From contig JAPKCN010000031.1 of assembly GCA_028822945.1 (NCBI GenBank), positions 1 through 13,356 of the forward strand: DNA of 13,356 nucleotides, in the 5' to 3' direction. Below, piece after piece: positions 1 through 6,046 of the stretch; the stretch's first letter is position 1, and the number at the start of each line of letters is the position of its first letter. The stretch comes from Porticoccaceae bacterium (lineage in GTDB: Bacteria > Pseudomonadota > Gammaproteobacteria > Pseudomonadales > Porticoccaceae). The notes beneath the pieces are model-generated. The model was not told the origin of the DNA. It worked only from the letters and a program-made list of their open reading frames with translations, and made no database searches. A program made the position numbers and the translations under genes.

Positions 1-29
1 ATGGCAGTTTTTTTGAATTCTCGTATAAT
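1..29 (+). promoter_or_regulatory. Putative sigma70 promoter of typA
   Basis: A perfect -10 hexamer TATAAT lies at 24-29. Seventeen bases upstream is ATGGCA at 1-6, which matches four of six positions of TTGACA. The predicted transcript start near 36 gives typA a leader of about 78 nt when its ATG at 114 is used. The same prediction argues against the in-frame GTG at 45, which would have only about 9 nt of leader. The -35 element is at the window edge, so its context cannot be judged. Confidence 0.5.
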
Positions 30-113
30 CGCGGGTTTTAATTAGTGCGCTCACAGTGCCATGCGGTTTATGCAACGGACGCACTTCGCTCAACCACTAA
101 CGGCCTGTCACCA

Positions 114-1925
114 ATGTCCATCGAAAACTTACGCAACATCGCAATAATAGCTCACGTTGACCACGGTAAAACGACCTTGGTGGATAAACTGTTACAACAA
201 ACGGGTACTTTAGACCGAAAAAATATGGCTACCGATCGTATAATGGATTCAAATGATCAGGAACGCGAGCGTGGCATTACTATTTTAGCCAAAAACACCG
301 CCATTACTTGGCGTGACTACCGCATCAATATTGTCGATACACCGGGACATGCCGATTTCGGCGGCGAAGTCGAACGGGTACTTTCAATGGTTGATTGCGT
401 TCTTTTGTTGGTAGACGCCGTCGATGGGCCCATGCCACAAACCCGCTTCGTCACACAAAAGGCTTTCGAAAAAGGCTTAAATCCAATATTAGTGGTCAAC
501 AAAGTCGATCGTCCCGGCGCCCGACCCGATTGGGTTTTAGACCAAGTGTTCGATCTCTTTGATCGCCTCGGCGGCACCGATGCACAACTCGACTTTCCGG
601 TAATCTATGCATCGGCGTTAAACGGAGTGGCCGGCTATGAGGCCGACCAGCTGGCCGATGACATGACCCCGCTTCTCGAAATTATTGCCGACAAAGTCCA
701 ACCGCCCAAGGTTGACACCTCGGGGCCCTTACAAATGCAAATTAGCGCGCTCGACTATAACAGCTACGTCGGCGTGATTGGCATCGGCCGCATCACCCGT
801 GGCGCGATGACACCCAACTGCCAAGTAGTTGTGGTAGACCGCAGCGGTCGATCCCGCAAAGCCCGTATACTAACGGTAATGGGCTACAACGGTCTGGAGC
901 GCGTCGAAGTTGAAATGGCGCAAGCCGGCGATATCGTGTGTATTACTGGTATAGAAAAGCTCAACATTTCGGACACCCTGTGCGATCCCGATACAATTGA
1001 GGCAATGCCCTCTCTATCTGTCGACGAACCCACTGTGAGCATGACTTTTCAGGTTAATGATTCACCCTTTGCCGGACGCGAGGGTAAATATGTCACATCA
1101 CGCAATATCAAAGATAGACTCGAGCAGGAGCTTATTCACAATGTAGCGCTTCGTGTCGAACAGGGAGAAACGCCAGATAAATTTGTCGTCTCTGGCCGCG
1201 GCGAGTTACATCTCTCGGTACTGATCGAGAATATGCGCCGAGAGGGATTTGAACTTGGCGTCTCTAGACCCGAAGTTATACAGCGCGAAGTCGAGGGCGC
1301 AATGCACGAACCATTCGAACAGATCGTCATCGATATAGAGGATCGGCACCAGGGTTCGGTTATGGAAGAGATGGGCTTGCGCAAGGCCGAGATTGTCAAC
1401 ATGGAACCGGATGGTAAGGGACGCGTAAAGCTCGAGTTTATCGCACCCTCTCGCGGCATGATTGGGTTTCGCTCACAGTTCTTAACCATGACCAGTGGCT
1501 CGGGTATTATGACCAGCATTTTCGATCACTACGGTGTGGCCAAAATTGGTCAGATGGGCCAGCGTCAAAACGGTGTTCTGGTATCTATGATGTCCGGCAA
1601 GACACTCGCCTACGCGCTTTTTACTCTGCAAGACCGCGGTCGATTGTTCGTCGGCCATGGGCTCGACATCTATGAGGGGCAAATCGTCGGGCTCCACTCG
1701 CGAAGTAATGATCTTCCGGTGAACCCCACCAAGGCTAAGCAGTTAAACAATATTCGCGCCGCCGGCACCGACGAAAACCTGATCCTATCACCGCGGATTA
1801 AACATACCTTGGAGCAGGCACTAGAATTTATTGAAGACGACGAACTGGTCGAAGTAACGCCACAGTCCGTTCGTATTCGGAAAAAATTACTGACAGAGAA
1901 TGCCCGCAAACGAGCACCGCGCTAA
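114..1925 (+). CDS. typA: Ribosome-associated translational GTPase TypA/BipA
   Basis: TypA/BipA is an EF-G-like GTPase that binds the 70S ribosome. It aids 50S assembly and stress or low-temperature growth. The protein from this start is 603 aa, close to the usual length of about 605. The G motifs are in order: G1 AHVDHGKTT at residues 13-21, G2 RGITI at 53-57, G3 DTPGHADF at 75-82, G4 NKVD at 129-132 and G5 SAL near 167. The EF-G-like domains follow, then the BipA-specific C-terminal domain with SRGMIGFRSQFL and the ending EDDELVEVTPQSVRIRKKLLTEN (given in part here by family match). The frame stays open upstream to a GTG at 45. I chose the ATG at 114 because homology begins at MSIENLRNIAIIAH, although no clear Shine-Dalgarno sequence precedes it. 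The gene converges on tag with a single base between the stop codons. Identity is essentially certain; the exact start is slightly less so. Confidence 0.97.
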   Translation: MSIENLRNIAIIAHVDHGKTTLVDKLLQQTGTLDRKNMATDRIMDSNDQERERGITILAKNTAITWRDYRINIVDTPGHADFGGEVERVLSMVDCVLLLVDAVDGPMPQTRFVTQKAFEKGLNPILVVNKVDRPGARPDWVLDQVFDLFDRLGGTDAQLDFPVIYASALNGVAGYEADQLADDMTPLLEIIADKVQPPKVDTSGPLQMQISALDYNSYVGVIGIGRITRGAMTPNCQVVVVDRSGRSRKARILTVMGYNGLERVEVEMAQAGDIVCITGIEKLNISDTLCDPDTIEAMPSLSVDEPTVSMTFQVNDSPFAGREGKYVTSRNIKDRLEQELIHNVALRVEQGETPDKFVVSGRGELHLSVLIENMRREGFELGVSRPEVIQREVEGAMHEPFEQIVIDIEDRHQGSVMEEMGLRKAEIVNMEPDGKGRVKLEFIAPSRGMIGFRSQFLTMTSGSGIMTSIFDHYGVAKIGQMGQRQNGVLVSMMSGKTLAYALFTLQDRGRLFVGHGLDIYEGQIVGLHSRSNDLPVNPTKAKQLNNIRAAGTDENLILSPRIKHTLEQALEFIEDDELVEVTPQSVRIRKKLLTENARKRAPR

Positions 1926-1926
1926 A

Positions 1927-2511
1927 TCAGTGAGGACGCACCTGCTCCAGGCACTCCAAGCGTCTATAACACGCTTCTAGATGGTCGTTGATCAACCCCA
2001 TAGATTGTAGATAGGCGTAACAGATAGTCGCTCCAAAAAAACTGAACCCACGGACAAGCATATCTGCACTGATACACCTTGAAAGCTCTGTATTTGCGGG
2101 AACGTCTGCGGCGGTCGACCAGCAGTTGACTACCGGAACACCGTCGACAAAGTCCCAGATATAATCGCTAAAGCTACCAAACTCCTCTTGAACCTGCAGA
2201 AAGCACCTTGCGTTTGCTATAGCGCTACAAATTTTAGCTCGATTTCTAATAATTCCGCTATCGCCCATCAATCGCTCGATATCGCTTTCCGTAAAATCGC
2301 TCACATGCTTCACGTCGAAGTCCGCAAAAGCTTTGCGATATTGCTCTCGACGCCGCAATATGGTGATCCATGACAAGCCGGCTTGTGCGCTCTCGAGGAT
2401 TAAGAACTCAAACAATAGCGGATCACTGCGGCACGGTAAGCCCCATTCATCGTCGTGATAACTTAGATAGAGACTGTCTTTTCCGGGCCACACGCAACGT
2501 TTTTGATACAT
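1927..2511 (-). CDS. tag: DNA-3-methyladenine glycosylase I (Tag)
   Basis: Tag is a cytoplasmic base-excision enzyme that removes 3-methyladenine from alkylated DNA. From the chosen start the protein is 194 aa; E. coli Tag is 187 aa. The residues of the known zinc snap are all present: C6, H19, H177 and C181, with the same spacing as in E. coli Tag (C4, H17, H175, C179). The base-pocket residues Y18, E40 and W48 also align. The reading frame is open to 2763, but those upstream codons lie antisense to dtd and have no Tag homology. Two nearby ATGs compete, at 2517 and 2511. GAGAGGG (complement of 2518-2524) lies 6 nt before the 2511 ATG but touches the 2517 ATG, so 2511 is preferred. The gene is divergent from dtd and convergent with typA, so it is probably transcribed alone. 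Confidence 0.95.
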   Translation of the reverse strand: MYQKRCVWPGKDSLYLSYHDDEWGLPCRSDPLLFEFLILESAQAGLSWITILRRREQYRKAFADFDVKHVSDFTESDIERLMGDSGIIRNRAKICSAIANARCFLQVQEEFGSFSDYIWDFVDGVPVVNCWSTAADVPANTELSRCISADMLVRGFSFFGATICYAYLQSMGLINDHLEACYRRLECLEQVRPH

Positions 2512-2665
2512 TGGCATCCCTCTCAGTGCATGGCGTTCGCACATGACGGCATGTGCACATAAAAGAGACATCATAACCGCGCTGCACGTTAAAATTAAAG
2601 TTCCCAAAGCAGGCGACTCCAGAAAACCCTCTAAAGTCGGCGAAAAAATTGTATAAAGGATCAAA
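2512..2665. promoter_or_regulatory. Divergent tag/dtd intergenic region
   Basis: This 154-bp gap must carry start signals for both flanking genes. On the minus strand, TATGAT (complement of 2570-2575) is a five-of-six -10 match that could serve tag, with only a poor AT-rich -35 near 2593-2598. On the plus side, the TATAAA at 2652-2657 is so close to the dtd ATG that it would give a leaderless message, and it overlaps the ribosome binding site AAAGGA. A 10-bp perfect palindrome ATGTGCACAT lies at 2551-2560. No promoter here is convincing from sequence alone. Confidence 0.35.
2655..2660 (+). promoter_or_regulatory. Ribosome binding site of dtd
   Basis: AAAGGA lies 5 nt before the ATG at 2666. 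It fixes the dtd start, which also coincides with the first residues of family homology (MIALIQRVSAAKVEV). Confidence 0.7.
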
Positions 2666-3103
2666 ATGATAGCTCTGATACAGCGAGTCAGTGCAGCAAA
2701 AGTTGAGGTTGACGGTAAAGTCGTCGGCGAAATCGGCCGCGGCATTAGCGTCTTTGTCGGCATTCAACAAGACGACACTAATATCAACGTAGAGCGCCTA
2801 GTCACCCGTACACTCGGATATCGATTATTTCCCGACGAACGCGGCCGAATGAATCGGTCGGTAGTTGACATTCGCGGCGACATATTGATCGTGTCGCAAT
2901 TCACTCTAGCTGCCGACACTCAAAACGGTCTCAGAGCCAGCTATACCACAACCGCTCCAACACTAATCGCTCAGCCGTTATACGACTCTTTCGTGATGCG
3001 CGCGCGCGCCGCTCACAATCGAGTCGCGACCGGCACTTTTGCCGCCGATATGCAGGTGTCGCTATGCAACGACGGACCCGTGAGTTTTATTTTGCGCAGC
3101 TAG
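2666..3103 (+). CDS. dtd: D-aminoacyl-tRNA deacylase (DTD)
   Basis: DTD hydrolyses D-amino acids, and in known members glycine mischarged on tRNA, from tRNA. It acts in the cytoplasm as a homodimer and enforces homochirality of translation. The protein is 145 aa, the standard family length. Motif 1, SQFTLAADT, is at residues 77-85. Motif 2 reads NDGPVS at 135-140, where the family consensus is N-x-G-P-V-T. The Gly137-Pro138 pair, which forms the cross-subunit Gly-cisPro selectivity filter, is intact, so the Thr-to-Ser change is conservative and activity is expected. The ATG at 2666 has a good Shine-Dalgarno sequence. The TAG stop at 3101-3103 overlaps the mpl stop on the other strand. Confidence 0.97.
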   Translation: MIALIQRVSAAKVEVDGKVVGEIGRGISVFVGIQQDDTNINVERLVTRTLGYRLFPDERGRMNRSVVDIRGDILIVSQFTLAADTQNGLRASYTTTAPTLIAQPLYDSFVMRARAAHNRVATGTFAADMQVSLCNDGPVSFILRS

Positions 3104-4485
3104 CTTCGGACATTCAACCGAGCAAGTAGTTTCGCAGCTAATCCCTGAAATCCGCCATTACTCATAATCACCATTTGAGTGTTGGGAAGAGCGAGGTCTG
3201 CGCAGCGCCCAATCATAAACTCTATGTTGTCGACAATCTCCCAGGCGACCGTAGTAGCCGCCATAACCTGCTCGATATCCCATACTAAATCTGCCGGTTG
3301 ATACCAAATAACACGATCAGCATGCGCAACTGACTGCGCCAGCATATGTCGATGAATACCCTCACGCATAGTCGCTGAGCGCGGTTCAACGACAGCCACA
3401 ATGGTGGAATCGCCCACTTTGGCGCGCAGCCCCTCAAGGGTACTCGCAATTGCCGTTGGATGATGGGCAAAATCGTCGTAGAGGGTAAAACCCGCATTTT
3501 CGTAAAGCACCTCCATGCGTCTTTTAACGCCAGCGAACCCACTTAAAATATGACAACTTTGAGCGACCGCAATACCGACACGATAGGCAGCAAGAATCGC
3601 GGCCATAGCATTACGGACGTTGTGTTTGCCCGACAGGTTCCAGGTCACTCGACCGAGTTCGAGGGGACTGCCGCACTCACTTAGCAACACCTCAAAGTCG
3701 GAGCCGTCTGGCACCAGTAGGCGGTACCGCCAATCGGCATCGGCATCGGCATCGGCATCGGCATAAACTAATTTATCGCTCCAACATCCCGCATTTAAAA
3801 CTGTCTCTATCGCCTCATCTCCGCACGGGTAGATAACCGCTCCACGCCCGGGCACGGTACGTATCAAGTGGTGAAATTGCCGCTGAATAGCCGCTAAGTC
3901 AGCAAAAATATCCGAATGATCAAATTCTATATTATTAATTAGTAAAGTATCGCTGTGGTAGTGCAAAAATTTCGAGCGTTTGTCAAAAAATGCACTGTCG
4001 TATTCGTCTGCTTCAACCACAAAGAAATCGCCATCGCCAAGGCTCGCGGAGACGCCGCTGTCCAGAGGTACGCCCCCGATCAAATAACCTGGCCGTAAGC
4101 CCGCACCCGTTAAAACTGCGGTCAACATACTGCTAGTCGTAGTCTTTCCGTGAGTTCCCGATACCGCAAAAACGTGAGGATCGACCAACACCGTCCGCCC
4201 CAGCCACTCGGGACCAGACATGTAGTTCAGCCGATGATTAAGAAGGTACTCCACGCAAGGATTACCGCGCGACAGGGCATTGCCTACGAGCGTCAGATCC
4301 GGCGCTGGGGACAACTGCTTCGGATCATAGCCTTCGATCAACTGAATACCAGCAGACTGCAGTTGCTGACTCATTGGCGGATAGACTTGGGCATCGCAAC
4401 CGGTAACGCGGTGGCCTAATTGTTGGGCCAACTGCGCAACACTGCCCATAAACGTGCCGCAAATTCCAAGAATGTGGATGTGCAT
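3100..4485 (-). CDS. mpl: UDP-N-acetylmuramate:L-alanyl-gamma-D-glutamyl-meso-diaminopimelate ligase (Mpl)
   Basis: Mpl is a cytoplasmic Mur-ligase-family enzyme of peptidoglycan recycling. It joins the recovered tripeptide L-Ala-D-Glu-mDAP to UDP-MurNAc using ATP, bypassing MurC, MurD and MurE. The protein is 461 aa, typical for the family. The N-terminal Rossmann domain opens with the Mpl hallmark MHIHILGICGTFMG. The ATP loop GTHGKTT is at 110-116, EADEYD at 158-163, NIEFDHSDI at 185-193, SGKHNVRNA at 285-293, and the C-terminal ligase motifs KRRMEV at 321-326 and DDFAHHPTA at 337-345. Residues 242-251 are five Ala-Asp pairs encoded by a perfect 6-bp tandem repeat, an unusual insertion near the end of the central domain. 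The start is supported by AGAGGG (complement of 4491-4496) 5 nt upstream. The gene is divergent from pfp, and its stop overlaps that of dtd. Confidence 0.96.
   Translation of the reverse strand: MHIHILGICGTFMGSVAQLAQQLGHRVTGCDAQVYPPMSQQLQSAGIQLIEGYDPKQLSPAPDLTLVGNALSRGNPCVEYLLNHRLNYMSGPEWLGRTVLVDPHVFAVSGTHGKTTTSSMLTAVLTGAGLRPGYLIGGVPLDSGVSASLGDGDFFVVEADEYDSAFFDKRSKFLHYHSDTLLINNIEFDHSDIFADLAAIQRQFHHLIRTVPGRGAVIYPCGDEAIETVLNAGCWSDKLVYADADADADADWRYRLLVPDGSDFEVLLSECGSPLELGRVTWNLSGKHNVRNAMAAILAAYRVGIAVAQSCHILSGFAGVKRRMEVLYENAGFTLYDDFAHHPTAIASTLEGLRAKVGDSTIVAVVEPRSATMREGIHRHMLAQSVAHADRVIWYQPADLVWDIEQVMAATTVAWEIVDNIEFMIGRCADLALPNTQMVIMSNGGFQGLAAKLLARLNVRS
3733..3764. repeat. Hexanucleotide tandem repeat (ATCGGC)5 inside mpl
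   Basis: Five perfect copies of ATCGGC plus a partial AT occupy 32 bp. On the coding strand the unit is GCC GAT, giving (Ala-Asp)5 at mpl residues 242-251. Because the unit is 6 bp, a gain or loss of copies would change the length of the peptide but not the frame. Confidence 0.95.
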
Positions 4486-4671
4486 AAAAACCCTCTATTG
4501 TCGAGAATCGCACCTGATGCTTACTAGGTGCTATTAATATTTGCCGCCCTGTGCCGACAAATATGCCTTGCATAGCCCCCAGTCAAGCCTGCATAGAGTA
4601 TACTCCGCGAGCCCTGAGGCCTCTCCTCATAGCTCGAGCGGTCTAATCTATCGCCAGTATCAGAGTAAACT
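4486..4671. promoter_or_regulatory. Divergent mpl/pfp intergenic region
   Basis: This is the longest gene-free stretch in the window (186 bp) and must hold promoters for both genes. An inverted repeat ATATTTG (4537-4543) and CAAATAT (4558-4564) has half-site centres 21 bp apart, about two helical turns, which would suit a dimeric regulator. On the plus side TATACT (4599-4604) and TCTAAT (4642-4647) are possible -10 elements for pfp, but neither has a good -35 at normal spacing. Small palindromes GAGGCCTC (4616-4623) and GCTCGAGC (4632-4639) lie in the pfp leader. The pfp ribosome binding site is weak (CAGAG at 4661-4665). No ORF or RNA gene is supported here. Confidence 0.4.
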
Positions 4672-5940
4672 ATGTCTAAAGTAAAAAGAAATGCTTTTTA
4701 TGCACAGTCTGGGGGTGTGACCGCAGTTATAAACGCGTCTGCCTGCGGTGTCATTCAAGCTGCGCGACAGCACAGCGACCTGATCGGTCATTTATATGCG
4801 GGCCGCAACGGCATTCTCGGGGCTCTTCGCGAAGAACTATTTGATACTGGAATGGAATCTTCGCAAACCATCTCAGAACTCATGCACACCCCGGGAGGAG
4901 CCTTCGGTTCATGTCGCTACAAGATGCAGGATCCATCGGCCAGCAATAGCGAATACCAACGCCTTGTCGAGGTGTTCGCAGCCCACGACATCGGTTATTT
5001 TTTTTACAACGGCGGCGGCGATTCTGCTGACACCTGCCTAAAAGTCGCGCAGATATCTGAACACATGGGTTATCCAATTCGTGCCATACATATCCCCAAG
5101 ACCATCGATAACGATCTACCGCTTACCGATTGCTCACCAGGTTTCGGTTCTGTGGCGAAGTATATTGCCATTTCTACACGCGAAGCGAGCTTAGATATCG
5201 CATCGATGTGTGACTCCTCTACCAAAGTGTTTATTCTCGAGGTAATGGGTCGACATGCCGGTTGGATCGCAGCAAGCGGCGGATTAGCGGCTGAACGCGA
5301 CGGCGACCCACCACATATTATCGTGTTTCCCGAAATCGCTTTTAATCGCGAACGCTTTATCGCCAAAGTGCAAGATACCGTAGTGCGCGAGGGCTACTGC
5401 GTGGTAGTGGCTTCAGAGGGTGCCAAATATGCCGACGGAGGACATATTTCTGGGTCTTTAAACCGCGACGCATTCGGCCACCAACAACTCGGCGGGGTCG
5501 CTCCAACACTTGCAAGTATGATCAAACACGCTCTTGGCCATAAATACCATTGGGCATTAGCTGACTATTTACAGCGCTCCGCCCGACACATTGCATCCGA
5601 CGTCGACGTCGAACAAGCTTATGCAGTAGGCCGCGCCGCAGTCGATCGCGCGGTGGCTGGAGAGACATCAATCATGATTTCTATACAGCGCGGCAGTGGC
5701 CCTGAATACACCTGGTCTTTAGGATCCGCGTCGCTCTCTGAGGTCGCCAATATGGAAAAATTTATGCCCGAAGATTTTATTAGTGCCGACGGTTTTGGTA
5801 TCACTCAAAAAGCACGCGATTACCTAGCGCCCCTCATCGCTGGTGAAAACTACCCTCCTTACGCGGATGGGTTGCCTAAATATGCAAAGTTGAAAAATGT
5901 GCTGGTTGAAAAAAAGCTCGATGCGACTTTTGATATGTGA
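4672..5940 (+). CDS. pfp: 6-phosphofructokinase, probably pyrophosphate-dependent (PPi-PFK)
   Basis: The enzyme interconverts fructose 6-phosphate and fructose 1,6-bisphosphate. With PPi as phosphoryl donor the reaction is reversible, so it can serve glycolysis and gluconeogenesis. The 422-aa protein has the PFK motifs GGVTAVIN at 14-21, NGGGDSADT at 113-121, PKTIDNDLP at 142-150 and MGRHAGW at 192-198. The two positions that separate donor types both carry PPi-type residues: Asp117, where ATP-PFK has Gly104 (E. coli numbering), and Lys143 in PKTIDND, where ATP-PFK has Gly124. D146 is the expected catalytic base. The N-terminal region has no extra domain. The gene is divergent from mpl and followed by a 106-bp gap, so it is probably monocistronic. 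PPi use is inferred from residues; the PFK family assignment is certain. Confidence 0.92.
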   Translation: MSKVKRNAFYAQSGGVTAVINASACGVIQAARQHSDLIGHLYAGRNGILGALREELFDTGMESSQTISELMHTPGGAFGSCRYKMQDPSASNSEYQRLVEVFAAHDIGYFFYNGGGDSADTCLKVAQISEHMGYPIRAIHIPKTIDNDLPLTDCSPGFGSVAKYIAISTREASLDIASMCDSSTKVFILEVMGRHAGWIAASGGLAAERDGDPPHIIVFPEIAFNRERFIAKVQDTVVREGYCVVVASEGAKYADGGHISGSLNRDAFGHQQLGGVAPTLASMIKHALGHKYHWALADYLQRSARHIASDVDVEQAYAVGRAAVDRAVAGETSIMISIQRGSGPEYTWSLGSASLSEVANMEKFMPEDFISADGFGITQKARDYLAPLIAGENYPPYADGLPKYAKLKNVLVEKKLDATFDM

Positions 5941-5979
5941 ACCTAACTGCAAAAACTAGGATCAAGAAATCCTGTGGTT

Positions 5980-5985
5980 TATAAT
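5980..5985 (+). promoter_or_regulatory. Putative -10 element upstream of the RND exporter gene
   Basis: A perfect TATAAT lies in the 106-bp gap after pfp and predicts a transcript start near 5992, leaving a leader of about 55 nt. No good -35 is present at 16-18 bp, so the promoter may be weak or activator-dependent. Just upstream, a 5-bp hairpin AGGAT/ATCCT (5958-5973) without a T-run is too poor to call a pfp terminator. Confidence 0.35.
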
Positions 5986-6046
5986 TTCCTTCGTGGTAAC
6001 TCCCATGCTAGGAAACTATGTGGCGAATCGGAATTAGAGGAATTGC

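Noticed and set aside
45..113. A 23-codon GTG-initiated extension of typA.
   Set aside because: It would start about 9 nt after the predicted transcript start and has no homology to TypA. The family sequence begins at the ATG at 114.
1136..1519. A 127-codon minus-strand frame antisense to typA.
   Set aside because: It is Ser/Pro-rich, typical of an antisense shadow of a conserved gene, and has no independent start signal.
2512..2763. Open frame extending tag 84 codons upstream on the minus strand.
   Set aside because: It runs antisense through the start of dtd and has no Tag homology. The good ribosome binding site and the zinc-ligand Cys6 place the start at 2511.
2447..2770. A 107-codon minus-strand frame overlapping the tag start and the dtd start.
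   Set aside because: It is antisense to dtd and out of frame with tag, with no recognizable homology. It is best read as a shadow frame.
3104..3123. Imperfect stem GCT(T)CGG/CCGAGC just after the dtd stop as a terminator.
   Set aside because: It has a bulge, no T-run, and lies inside mpl coding sequence.
3227..3236. Perfect palindrome TTGTCGACAA inside mpl.
   Set aside because: It is fixed by coding sequence, and GTCGAC is frequent across the window through common Val-Asp and similar codon pairs, so it needs no special explanation.
5958..5973. Hairpin AGGAT/ATCCT after pfp as an intrinsic terminator.
   Set aside because: The stem is only 5 bp and no T-run follows.
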